Translations under genes and position numbers: made by a program
NCBI GenBank assembly: GCA_964584255.1
Contig: CAZOZM010000004.1
Coordinates: 1-64,000, forward strand
DNA from: UBA3775 sp964584255
Lineage (GTDB): Bacteria > Bacillota > Clostridia > Lachnospirales > Lachnospiraceae
Length of the DNA: 64,000 nucleotides
Reading direction: 5' to 3'
In this document: piece by piece, positions 44,338 to 52,814 of the stretch
Layout of the letters: each line of letters begins with the position of its first letter
Numbering within the stretch: position 1 is the stretch's first letter
The notes under the pieces: model-generated
Seen by the model: the letters and a program-made list of their open reading frames with translations, nothing else
What the model was told of the DNA's origin: nothing
Database searches by the model: none

Positions 44338-44528
44338 AAATCAAACAGAACCTCTATCGTATTAAACAATTCGGCAATCAGAGGCACAACCCAGTATAAA
44401 ACAAGCACAAGTCCGGCAAGACTGGCAAGAAACGCCTGGTCTTCACGTCCGGAATGCTTTAAAACCTGTCCCAGCACAGAAACAAGAATCCCGACCGCGG
44501 CAATCTTATAAATTATTGAAATCGTCAT
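44334..44528 (-). CDS. spoIIIAC: stage III sporulation protein AC
   Basis: 64-residue protein with two transmembrane helices (about 5-22 and 34-55) and the conserved IYKIAAVGILVSVLGQVLKHSGREDQAFL. Normal size for the family. Overlaps spoIIIAD. Confidence 0.95.
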   Translation of the reverse strand: MTISIIYKIAAVGILVSVLGQVLKHSGREDQAFLASLAGLVLVLYWVVPLIAELFNTIEVLFDL

Positions 44529-44541
44529 TTAAGAAAACCTC

Positions 44542-45060
44542 CTAAATAATAACCAGCACCAAAAACAAACCTGTTAAAACACCGGCTTTAACATACAGAT
44601 TTTCTTTCTGCCTAAGCTCATCGGTAAGTATTTTTATCCTATGGTCCGAATCCTGAATATATCTTTCAAACACATTTTTCTGCATATCCACATCAAGCAT
44701 TCCAAGACTGTCGCCAAGCCTTTCAATACTTTTTCTATCGTATTCCGTAAGCTCCGACAGACTTTCCTCGGTGGCCTTCCTGACCGATTCGGAAACACAT
44801 ATTCCATCATAATCTTCAAGTATTCCTATGATACGTTTAAAGAATTCTTCTGTCTGCTTATCCGTATCGGCAGATACCATTCTCATTGCCTCCGTAAGCG
44901 GCAGTCTTTCATAATTTATAAAGCTCTCCAGCTTTCTCATGGAATCCCTTAATGTAACCAATAAGTAAATTCTTCTCTTCATACAGGCGACAGCATGTAT
45001 GCCGATCAGTACCGTCGCACATATAATCATTACTGCCCCGGTAAGTTTTAAAAAAATCAT
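44542..45060 (-). CDS. spoIIIAB: stage III sporulation protein AB
   Basis: 172 residues from the ATG at 45060, which has GGAGACAG upstream and overlaps the spoIIIAA stop by 4 nt. One N-terminal and one C-terminal hydrophobic helix flank a soluble helical domain with LITLRDS-type (LLVTLRDSMRKLESFINYERLPLTEAMRMV) GspF-like sequence. Likely the pilus-platform-like partner of the SpoIIIAA ATPase. Confidence 0.93.
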   Translation of the reverse strand: MIFLKLTGAVMIICATVLIGIHAVACMKRRIYLLVTLRDSMRKLESFINYERLPLTEAMRMVSADTDKQTEEFFKRIIGILEDYDGICVSESVRKATEESLSELTEYDRKSIERLGDSLGMLDVDMQKNVFERYIQDSDHRIKILTDELRQKENLYVKAGVLTGLFLVLVII

Positions 45061-45971
45061 CTGTCTCCGTATATCCCCTCTACCGTCCCGGGTGTCGGAT
45101 TTCGTCCAAGACACACCACTCTTCTAAAATATCCCTCTTCTATAAGATCTCTGATAACATGATTTTTCTTTACATCATCAATACCTGTGCCATGTGCCGT
45201 TGCCAGAACCCTGCATCCCGAAACCGCTGCCAGTCTCAAACTCATTGCATCATCAACCGTACCTATTTCGTCAACCGCTATGACATCCGGAGACATTGAC
45301 CGGATAAGCATTTTTATCCCCATATTCTTAGGACAACCATCCAGCACATCCACTCTGCTTCCCAGATTAACCTGCATATTTCCCTGATACATTGCTGCTA
45401 TTTCAGATCTCTCATCAGAAATTCCTACGGTAATTCCCTTTTCCGAAAGCACCCTCACAACATCCCTCAGCATCGTTGTCTTTCCGCACCCCGGCGGACT
45501 TACAAGAAGAGTATTCACAAACTCATCCGAGGCAAAAACATAGGGCAGAATTTTACCCGAACAACCGAAAACTTCATGAGCAACTCTGATATTCAACGAT
45601 GATATATTTCTTATTGTTCTAACCCTTCCGTCTCCGACAACCGTACGGCCACAGATTCCTGCCCGATGTCCGCCCGGAAGTGTTATAAATCCCCTGCTCA
45701 CCTCTTCCTCTACCGCATACAGTGAATAATTACTGATATACTCAATCGTTTCCTTCATATGCTGTTCGGTAAAAACAATCCCCGAGACCTCTTTTGCTTC
45801 GCATAACCCCTTTGTTCCAAGTACCTGTTCCTTTCCCTTGTATTTTACATATACCGGAAAGCCTGTCCGTAACCTTATTTCATTAAGCAGGGACGGCTCT
45901 TTTACCGCCATCCCCACCGCATTTCTTAATTCCTTGGGCATTACCCTCAAAATGCTTTCAAGTTCCTTCAT
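45057..45971 (-). CDS. spoIIIAA: stage III sporulation protein AA (ATPase)
   Basis: 304-residue AAA-type secretion ATPase with Walker A PPGCGKTT (159-166) and Walker B DVIAVDEIG (about 235-243). The N-terminal region GYAVEEEVSRGFITLPGGHRAGICGR is typical. It energises the channel linking mother cell and forespore, needed for sigma-G activity. First gene of the operon, with AGAGGTGA before the ATG and a sigma-E-like promoter upstream. Confidence 0.96.
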   Translation of the reverse strand: MKELESILRVMPKELRNAVGMAVKEPSLLNEIRLRTGFPVYVKYKGKEQVLGTKGLCEAKEVSGIVFTEQHMKETIEYISNYSLYAVEEEVSRGFITLPGGHRAGICGRTVVGDGRVRTIRNISSLNIRVAHEVFGCSGKILPYVFASDEFVNTLLVSPPGCGKTTMLRDVVRVLSEKGITVGISDERSEIAAMYQGNMQVNLGSRVDVLDGCPKNMGIKMLIRSMSPDVIAVDEIGTVDDAMSLRLAAVSGCRVLATAHGTGIDDVKKNHVIRDLIEEGYFRRVVCLGRNPTPGTVEGIYGDR

Positions 45972-45999
45972 CTTTGCAGCTTCACCTCTTTTCTTTTGA

Positions 46000-46028
46000 A
46001 ATATATGCCTGTACTTTTTGATATATTC
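46000..46028 (-). promoter_or_regulatory. candidate sigma-E promoter of the spoIIIA operon
   Basis: Minus strand GAATATA (46022-46028), 14-nt spacer, CATATATT (46000-46007), close to the sigma-E -35/-10 pattern and placed about 30 nt before spoIIIAA. Confidence 0.5.
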
Positions 46029-46037
46029 CTTTGAGGT

Positions 46038-46136
46038 GTTACTTAAATAAAATGCTGCTCATACATCGAACTTTGATTGCGTCTTGCGATATAGTGTAAA
46101 CGTGTTACTCAATAAAACATCACTCATACACCGAAC
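46038..46136. repeat. imperfect duplication of the spoIID 3' end
   Basis: A 33-34 nt segment occurs at 46038-46071 and again at 46104-46136 (shared cores GTTACT, CTCATACA and CGAAC), 66 nt apart. The second copy contains the spoIID stop region; the first lies in the gap to spoIIIAA. Flanking sequence matches only weakly. Confidence 0.55.
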
Positions 46137-47982
46137 GTATTTCACCACCCGGGAAATACTCACCAAGAATTTCTTTACAGTTTTTTCCTTCTTCAGCCAT
46201 CGCTCCCGCACCTGTCTGACTCATGCCGGCACCATGACCATAGCCGCCTCCTCTTATTACTATTTCACTTCCGGTAATATCCACATAAAAAAATGCGCTC
46301 GGAAGCATATTCATTCCTTCCCTTGTACTTCCGTCATTCAGCACAACTTCATAATCCCCCGGTTTAAGAATCTCTCTTATAAGATTTTGTCCGGATATTG
46401 TTATGCTTCCCGACTCACATATTATATCAAGTGTAAGGACTATACCTGATTTTCCCCTGGAGGCAACATTAATCTCCTTCATCTTTCCCACTTCCGTTCC
46501 GCTCGTTTCTCCCCCTGCAGAATCAAAAAAATTTACACGCTCATTGGATTTTCTGCTTATTGCGCGTGAAATTATCTCATCTCCATAATCTGAAAGACTG
46601 TAGCAGACACTATATCTGTACCATTCATTATTGCTGTCATACACATCAGCTTTTTCGCATATTTCCGCTCCTTCTGCCGTATATAAAACTTCGCCTCTGT
46701 CAATAAATGTTCTGAATACTTCCTCATCAGCGAAACTGATATCATACCTTCCGTCTCCGACAAAGCCGCTCCTGTAACATCCGTTTTCGGCACTTCCCCA
46801 CACTTCATCAATACCCGCACTCAGTCCGCATGAGGCAGCATAATAATACGTTTTCAGTATTCCGTCTCCATTAAAAAGTACCATTCCGTTTGTCTTATCC
46901 ACTGCCTGATTTACTCTGAAATCCTCATCACTGCTCTTATAAACCTGACAGTTTATGCTGTCGTCCACATGCGCTCCATAAATTGCATATGCACTCCCTT
47001 CCATCTGTTTATAAACAAAACTTCTTGCACATATGCTCTGGCTCATCAGTGCCTCCTCCGGATAATCTGCCGGCATTTCGCTTGGTACAACTCCATACAG
47101 ATATTCTTCCACGGGAAGTTCATTAATTACAACCAGCCCCTCATCCCTGCATGAAATAATAATGTCTCCCCTGTAATATGGAACTCGTGCATTTCTGCTT
47201 ATGCTGCTCACTCCTATTTCACCTTCTTCAGCCGAGAATGTTATGTAGTTTGTGTTTCCCGGAGCATTTTCAAAGTCTTTCCGTGTAATCACAACTTCTT
47301 CCAACGCCTCATATTCCATTTCCTCTGTGCCATCCGCAGTTTTTTTTGACATCTTCATGCCTGATTTTGAAACTACACTCACGCTCTCATGAAAATTCGA
47401 TGCATATCCCGAGGTTTTCAGCAACACTCTTACTTTATTCTCGGGATTTCCATCAACTACGGCAGCCTGAATCTTCTCCTCATGGAGAACAAATCTTACA
47501 TTTTCATATCCCAAAAGATACTCTTCCGTGTTTCTGATTTCATATGGACCCGGTGAAGTTCTGTATATCCGCATATCCTCCGAGCATTCAAATTCTCCAT
47601 ATCCGTCCACTTCTAAGCTTCCGTCACCTGCTGTCAGAACCTTTCCGTATATCTCTGTTGTTTTTACCGTAATCTTCTTTATGCAGTTCTTCTCAATTAC
47701 CAGATCTGCAATGCATCCTTCCATATTTTCTTCCACCGTAGAGCTTGTCTCTAAAGAAACCTCTCCATCCCCGCACAAAAAATCCATGTGCCGACCGTCA
47801 AATGCCAGAATGTAAACATTTTTATATTCTTCCACTCCGTCCGTTCCAACCATATGTTCAGCCTCTCCCGCCTTAACATGGTCGTAATGATGCTTCACCG
47901 CCTGCTTCATTACAAAGCCCAACATAATAAAAAAAATCGAAACAATGGATATCACCATCATCATCTTTTTTAACCCGTGCAT
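46120..47982 (-). CDS. spoIID: SpoIID-family stage II sporulation protein, long form
   Basis: 620 residues, much longer than Bacillus SpoIID (about 343). A membrane anchor (about 7-27) is followed by some 240 residues with no recognisable domain. The SpoIID/LytB catalytic region runs from about 268 to 615: YRGDIIISCRDEG, VEEYLYGVVPSEMPADYPEEAL (catalytic Glu about 302), QSICARSFVY, then GRGYGHGAGMSQ-type GGGYGHGAGMSQTGAGAMAEEG at the end. It is a lytic transglycosylase that trims stripped glycan during engulfment with SpoIIP and SpoIIM. It directly precedes the spoIIIA operon. Confidence 0.9.
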   Translation of the reverse strand: MHGLKKMMMVISIVSIFFIMLGFVMKQAVKHHYDHVKAGEAEHMVGTDGVEEYKNVYILAFDGRHMDFLCGDGEVSLETSSTVEENMEGCIADLVIEKNCIKKITVKTTEIYGKVLTAGDGSLEVDGYGEFECSEDMRIYRTSPGPYEIRNTEEYLLGYENVRFVLHEEKIQAAVVDGNPENKVRVLLKTSGYASNFHESVSVVSKSGMKMSKKTADGTEEMEYEALEEVVITRKDFENAPGNTNYITFSAEEGEIGVSSISRNARVPYYRGDIIISCRDEGLVVINELPVEEYLYGVVPSEMPADYPEEALMSQSICARSFVYKQMEGSAYAIYGAHVDDSINCQVYKSSDEDFRVNQAVDKTNGMVLFNGDGILKTYYYAASCGLSAGIDEVWGSAENGCYRSGFVGDGRYDISFADEEVFRTFIDRGEVLYTAEGAEICEKADVYDSNNEWYRYSVCYSLSDYGDEIISRAISRKSNERVNFFDSAGGETSGTEVGKMKEINVASRGKSGIVLTLDIICESGSITISGQNLIREILKPGDYEVVLNDGSTREGMNMLPSAFFYVDITGSEIVIRGGGYGHGAGMSQTGAGAMAEEGKNCKEILGEYFPGGEIRSVYE

Positions 47983-48007
47983 CCGTCATCCCCCAAAAAC
48001 AGTGATT

Positions 48008-48043
48008 CAAAAAAAATAAACGGGGGATTATAAATCCTCCGTT
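48008..48043 (-). terminator. intrinsic terminator of the dapA-dapB unit
   Basis: Arms 48018-48028 and 48033-48043 (AAACGG...GGAT type, one mismatch), followed on the minus strand by a T8 run. It separates dapB from spoIID. Confidence 0.85.
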
Positions 48044-48080
48044 TATCCGTTGTTTCCATTCAATTTATCTTTTGTAAATA

Positions 48081-48833
48081 TCAGCCTATAACATCCTGCA
48101 TATTATACAGTCCGTGTGGCTTGCCGGCCAGGAATTTGGCTGCATTAACGGCACCCTTTCCGAATACATCTTTAGAAAATGCCGTGTGCTTTATTTCGAT
48201 TACTTCGTCAAGTCCGGCATAAATCACACTGTGTTCACCCACAATTGTACCGCCTCTGACAGCTGAAATACCAATTTCCTTTTTAGGTCTCTTCTCACTC
48301 CTTGCGGATCTGTCATATACATACTCACACTTTTCATCAAGTTCTTCATTGATTACATCTGCAAGAACGAGAGCTGTTCCGCTTGGTGCATCTTTTTTGA
48401 GATTGTGATGTTTTTCTACGATTTCGATATCAAAATCTTCTGCAAGAACATTGGTTGCAATTCTGAGAAGCTTCATTATCGTATTAACTCCGAGTGACAT
48501 ATTTGCCGAACGAAGTATTGTCATTTCTTCCGATTCTTTGATGATATATTCAACCTCATCCTCAGTATATCCGGTAGAGCAGAGAACCATTGGTATATCC
48601 TTTTTCTTTCCGTCAGCCAAAAGTTCCTTTATTCCTTTTGGTGTTGAGAAATCAATTACAACATCCGCATCCTCTTTAATATCACCGAGAGATGAATATA
48701 TCGGATAACCTGCATTCGGATTCTCTGTTATATCTATTCCTGCAACGATTTCAGCATTGTCATCCTTTAAAACTATTTCGGAAATGACCCTGCCCATGTG
48801 ACCATTGCATCCTCTAAGTATAATCTTTGTCAT
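48081..48833 (-). CDS. dapB: 4-hydroxy-tetrahydrodipicolinate reductase
   Basis: 250 residues from the ATG at 48833 (GGAGG 5 nt upstream; the open frame extends to 48893 without similarity). The NAD(P)-binding N-terminus reads ILRGCNGHMGRV, and the catalytic region is EKHHNLKKDAPSGTA. It makes tetrahydrodipicolinate for lysine and the meso-DAP used by MurE. A small 6-bp stem (AAGGGG/CCCCTT) lies just before its ribosome binding site. Confidence 0.97.
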   Translation of the reverse strand: MTKIILRGCNGHMGRVISEIVLKDDNAEIVAGIDITENPNAGYPIYSSLGDIKEDADVVIDFSTPKGIKELLADGKKKDIPMVLCSTGYTEDEVEYIIKESEEMTILRSANMSLGVNTIMKLLRIATNVLAEDFDIEIVEKHHNLKKDAPSGTALVLADVINEELDEKCEYVYDRSARSEKRPKKEIGISAVRGGTIVGEHSVIYAGLDEVIEIKHTAFSKDVFGKGAVNAAKFLAGKPHGLYNMQDVIG

Positions 48834-48957
48834 CTTTTCCTCCATTAAGGGGACTTCCCCTTCATCCCGTACGAAAGTTTCGGCATCCCGCATTTTGTCA
48901 GAGTATGTACCTGTCAGGCACGTACAGAAATCACAGGGATTCTTATGCCGGTTTCGT

Positions 48958-49842
48958 CTAAATAAGTCCTACCGCCTTCATTTCAGCCGCAAGTTTCTCA
49001 GCATTTGCATCTTCCATTTCGGAAAGAGGCATTCTGAGTGAACCTACATTCATTCCCATAAGATTACATGCCTTCTTTACAGGTATAGGATTTACTTCAC
49101 AGAATAATGCATTGATAAGAGGAAGATATTTAAGCTGAATATCTCTTGCCTTCTCAACTTCTCCCTTAAGGAACAGGTCAACCATGTCATGTGTTTCCCT
49201 TGGTGCAATATTGCTGAGTACGGAAATAACGCCCTTTCCGCCAAGTGAAAGAATTGGCAGTACCTGATCATCATTTCCCGAGTAGATATCCATCTTGCAG
49301 TCAGTAAGCTGTGCAATCTTTGCCACTGCCGACAAATCACCGCTGGCTTCCTTTACCGCAACAATATTTTCAACGTTTTTGTAAAGATATGCAATAGTCT
49401 CAGGTGTCATCTTGCAGCCGGTACGACCCGGTATATTGTAAAGTACCACAGGAATGCTTACGGATTCTGCGATGGCCATAAAATGTGCAATGAGACCCTT
49501 CTGAGTTGCCTTGTTATAATATGGTGTTACTACAAGAATTCCGTCCGCTCCGCACTTCTCTGCTTCTTTTGAAAGATAGATTGCAGTTTCCGTACAATTG
49601 GAACCGGTTCCGGCAATTACCGGAATTCTCTTTGCAACTTTTTCTATACAATAACGGATAGTTTCAATATGCTCTTCATGTGAAAGAGTTGAAGCTTCTC
49701 CGGTAGTACCACACACAACAATGCAATCAGTTCCGTTTGCAATCTGAAATTCAATCATCTTGCCGAAGCTGTCATAGTTAACACTTCCGTCTTCTTTCAT
49801 TGGTGTGATAATAGCTGTACCTGAACCAGAAAATATAGACAT
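48958..49842 (-). CDS. dapA: 4-hydroxy-tetrahydrodipicolinate synthase
   Basis: 294-residue TIM-barrel aldolase. GTTGE (45-49), the Tyr in VVLYNIPGRTG (about 135) and the Schiff-base Lys in AVKEASG (about 163) are present. It condenses pyruvate and aspartate semialdehyde, entering the DAP/lysine branch. A near-consensus promoter lies upstream and dapB follows 124 nt downstream. Confidence 0.97.
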   Translation of the reverse strand: MSIFSGSGTAIITPMKEDGSVNYDSFGKMIEFQIANGTDCIVVCGTTGEASTLSHEEHIETIRYCIEKVAKRIPVIAGTGSNCTETAIYLSKEAEKCGADGILVVTPYYNKATQKGLIAHFMAIAESVSIPVVLYNIPGRTGCKMTPETIAYLYKNVENIVAVKEASGDLSAVAKIAQLTDCKMDIYSGNDDQVLPILSLGGKGVISVLSNIAPRETHDMVDLFLKGEVEKARDIQLKYLPLINALFCEVNPIPVKKACNLMGMNVGSLRMPLSEMEDANAEKLAAEMKAVGLI

Positions 49843-49875
49843 AATAATACCTCCGAAAAATTACTAATTTGTTTT

Positions 49876-49904
49876 ATATTAGCATTTTACCATTGGAATG
49901 TCAA
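49876..49904 (-). promoter_or_regulatory. strong SigA-type promoter of dapA
   Basis: Minus strand TTGACA (49899-49904), 17-nt spacer, TAATAT (49876-49881), about 35 nt before dapA with CGGAGG as ribosome binding site. Confidence 0.75.
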
Positions 49905-49906
49905 TC

Positions 49907-50569
49907 TTAATGAACAGCCGCTGCCATTAAATCACTTTTTATTGCCGGCGTATATTCAAGTTTGCTTACAGATACCTCATATGCCGTTCTTTTTTCAACA
50001 TCCGTTTCATTCAGTTTTTTCTGATACTCTCTGGACTGAATCCTTCCCCACAGAAGAACTCTGCCTCCTATGTCAAAGTTTTCGGCATACCTTGCGTTTC
50101 TGCCCCAGCATATGCATGGTATATAATCGCTTTTCCCATATGGTCTGTTTACTGCCAGAAGGATGTCTGCTATTTCCCTTCCCAAAGGAGTTTTTCTGTA
50201 TACCGGCTGTTTACATATATATCCATCCAGAAAGATGTAATTAGGTCTTACGTCTTCCGGCTCATCGTCAAACACCTCAATTTCCCTCGCAAACACGGAT
50301 AGAATCAATCTGTTTCGGCTCTCATCATGCCTGTTATATGATCTGAACTGACCTGTAACCGCAACCTGTTTTCCAACAATGTTTTCATCCGGGGATATGA
50401 GCCTTTCAGATACCATTACCGGAATTATGTCAAACGAATCGGACAGTCTTCTTGTCTTCACGTCTATCATGTAAAATCCTTCTCCAAAAACATCATGGCT
50501 GAACGCAAAATCGCTCACCACTTCTCCCGCCAGTGTAACCTGGTTATTGTCAAATACCTTTTCTGTCAT
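49907..50569 (-). CDS. two-OB-fold single-stranded DNA-binding-like protein
   Basis: 220-residue protein built of two SSB/PriB-like OB folds. The first (about 8-100) reads NQVTLAGEVVSDFAFSHDVFGEGFYMIDV...GKQVAVTGQFRSYNR. The second (about 105-200) reads NYIFLDGYICKQPVYRKTPLGREIADILLAVNR, SDYIPCICWGRNARYAENFDIGGRVLLWGRIQSREYQKK. It lacks the acidic DDDLPF-type tail of true SSB, so it is likely a specialised paralogue rather than the main SSB. GGAGG precedes the start. Convergent with nothing; its promoter probably lies at 50601-50630. Confidence 0.75.
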   Translation of the reverse strand: MTEKVFDNNQVTLAGEVVSDFAFSHDVFGEGFYMIDVKTRRLSDSFDIIPVMVSERLISPDENIVGKQVAVTGQFRSYNRHDESRNRLILSVFAREIEVFDDEPEDVRPNYIFLDGYICKQPVYRKTPLGREIADILLAVNRPYGKSDYIPCICWGRNARYAENFDIGGRVLLWGRIQSREYQKKLNETDVEKRTAYEVSVSKLEYTPAIKSDLMAAAVH

Positions 50570-50600
50570 TTCTGCCTCCTAAATCGCGTATCATTATTCT

Positions 50601-50630
50601 TCTATAGAGTTGTACGGCCTGTCGGTTCAA
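50601..50630 (-). promoter_or_regulatory. possible promoter of the two-OB-fold gene
   Basis: Minus strand TTGAAC (50625-50630), 18-nt spacer, TATAGA (50601-50606). The remainder of the 50570-50810 gap shows no gene. Confidence 0.4.
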
Positions 50631-50810
50631 TTCGGTTCTTTATACCTTCAGCCGGGATTTCTTTAATGTCATATATATGTCACAGTTAGAATTATAATTT
50701 CCAACCACTTCAAACTCAAGTTAATCTCATCCAAAAATAACGACTCTATATTCGCCTTTTAGACATTTTGATTCCATCCTTCGTGCTATATAAATATTCA
50801 GAAAAGAGCA

Positions 50811-50859
50811 AAAAAATAACCTCAATACGAAAAGATTTTCTTCTCATATCGAGGTTATT
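50811..50859 (-). terminator. intrinsic terminator of typA
   Basis: Arms AATAACCTC (50815-50823) and GAGGTTATT (50851-50859) with an imperfect inner stem, followed on the minus strand by a T-run (50811-50816). Confidence 0.9.
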
Positions 50860-50862
50860 GTT

Positions 50863-52683
50863 CTATTTTCTGTTTGCTCTCTTTCTTTCAAGAGAATCAA
50901 GTATTTTCTTTCTGATTCTCAATGACTGAGGTGTAACTTCGAGCAATTCATCATTGTCTATAAATTCAAGGCACTGCTCAAGACTCAGTATCCTTGGAGG
51001 AACCAGTCTTAATGCGTCATCTGCTGCGGATGAACGTGTATTCGTAAGCTGTTTCTTCTTACATACGTTTACTTCAACATCCTCCGACTTTCCATTCTGT
51101 CCGATTACCATTCCGGCATATACCTTTGCACCCGGTCCTATAAATAATGAACCTCTCTCCTGTGCATTGAAAAGTCCGTATGTTATTGCCTCTCCGGATT
51201 CAAATGCAATAAGGCTTCCCTGTTTACGATACTGGATGTCACCCTTGTATGGAGCATATCCGTCAAATACGGTATTAATTATGCCCTCACCCTTGGTATC
51301 CGTCATAAACTCGCCTCTGTATCCGATAAGACCTCTTGAAGGAATTTTGAATGTAAGTCTTGAAGATGCCGTACCGAACTGGGACATTGATATAAGCTCA
51401 CCTTTTCTCTGTGAGAGTTTATCTATTACCGTTCCCGCAAATTCTTCCGGCACATCAACCACTGCTTCTTCCATAGGTTCAAGAAGCTTTCCATCTTCAT
51501 CTCTTTTATAAATTACTTCTGCTTTACTGACTGCAAATTCAAAACCTTCACGGCGCATGTTCTCAATAAGTACCGAAAGATGAAGTTCTCCACGTCCGCT
51601 TACCTTGTATGCCTCCGTCGTTTCTGTTTCTTCCACCCTGAGACTTACGTCCGTATTAAGCTCTCTGAAAAGTCTTTCACGAAGGTGTCTTGACGTTACG
51701 AATTTACCTTCTTTTCCGCAGAGTGGTGAATCGTTTACGCAGAAATTCATACTTATTGTTGGCTCAGAAATTTTCTGGAAAGGAATTGCTTCCTGATTAT
51801 CAAGTCCGCATATTGTATCTCCGATATGAATATCAGGAATACCCGAAACAGCAACAATCGCGCCAACGCCCGCTTCGTTCACTTCCACTTTCTTTAAGCC
51901 GTCAAATTCATAAAGCTTGCTTATCTTTACTTTTTTCTTTTTATCAGGATCATGGTGGTTAAGTATCATGACTTCCTGATTTACTTTTATTGTACCATTG
52001 TCAACTTTTCCGACACCGATTCTGCCGACATATTCATTGTAATCTATTGTTGAGATAAGAACCTGTGTTCCCTTTGACTCATCACCTTCCGGTGCAGGAA
52101 TATGCTCAAGTATGGTTTCAAAAAGAGGCTCCATTGACTTTGGAGTATCAGTGAGTTCAAGAATTGCAACGCCCTGCTTTGCGGATGCAAAAACAAATGG
52201 GGAATCAAGAACATCATCATCAGCCTCAAGATCCATAAACAGTTCGAGAACCTCGTCAATAACCTCCTCAGGTCTTGCTTCAGGTCTGTCAATTTTGTTT
52301 ATGCAGACAATTACAGGCAAGTGAAGTTCAAGAGCCTTCTTAAGTACGAACTTTGTCTGAGGCATAGCTCCTTCAAAGGCATCTACCACAAGTATTACAC
52401 CGTTTACCATCTTAAGAACACGCTCTACTTCTCCACCGAAATCAGCATGTCCGGGTGTGTCGATAATATTTATCTTTACACCCTTGTAAACTACTGCCGT
52501 GTTTTTACTGAGTATTGTGATTCCTCTCTCTTTTTCAATATCATTGGAATCCATTACTCTTTCTTCCACTACCTGATTTGTTCTGAATACACCGCTCTGT
52601 TTAAGCAGCTCATCAACCAGTGTTGTCTTGCCATGATCAACATGGGCAATTATTGCTATATTTCTTACATCTTCTCTTTTCAT
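50863..52683 (-). CDS. typA: translational GTPase TypA/BipA
   Basis: 606-residue ribosome-associated GTPase. The P-loop is AHVDHGKT (13-20), with DTPGHADFGGEVERVL (G3) and NKIDRP (G4). Elongation-factor-like domains follow, with the C-terminal TypA-specific segment ARKVYAGM-like KVYAGMVIGQNGKSEDVEVNVCKKKQLTNTRSS. It assists 50S assembly and stress or cold adaptation. Monocistronic, bounded by its own terminator. Confidence 0.97.
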   Translation of the reverse strand: MKREDVRNIAIIAHVDHGKTTLVDELLKQSGVFRTNQVVEERVMDSNDIEKERGITILSKNTAVVYKGVKINIIDTPGHADFGGEVERVLKMVNGVILVVDAFEGAMPQTKFVLKKALELHLPVIVCINKIDRPEARPEEVIDEVLELFMDLEADDDVLDSPFVFASAKQGVAILELTDTPKSMEPLFETILEHIPAPEGDESKGTQVLISTIDYNEYVGRIGVGKVDNGTIKVNQEVMILNHHDPDKKKKVKISKLYEFDGLKKVEVNEAGVGAIVAVSGIPDIHIGDTICGLDNQEAIPFQKISEPTISMNFCVNDSPLCGKEGKFVTSRHLRERLFRELNTDVSLRVEETETTEAYKVSGRGELHLSVLIENMRREGFEFAVSKAEVIYKRDEDGKLLEPMEEAVVDVPEEFAGTVIDKLSQRKGELISMSQFGTASSRLTFKIPSRGLIGYRGEFMTDTKGEGIINTVFDGYAPYKGDIQYRKQGSLIAFESGEAITYGLFNAQERGSLFIGPGAKVYAGMVIGQNGKSEDVEVNVCKKKQLTNTRSSAADDALRLVPPRILSLEQCLEFIDNDELLEVTPQSLRIRKKILDSLERKRANRK

Positions 52684-52814
52684 TGTGTGCTCACTTCCGT
52701 TTGTTATTATCGTTCAGTGAATATTTTCTGCATAAATGCAATTTTTATCAACAAACAACCTGTATGATTTTATCATATAGAGAAAATAATTTGTATATGC
52801 GAAATCAACGAGAT

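Noticed and set aside
48834..48893. 20-residue N-terminal extension of dapB
   Set aside because: The Rossmann motif must be close to the N-terminus, and GGAGG precedes the later ATG.
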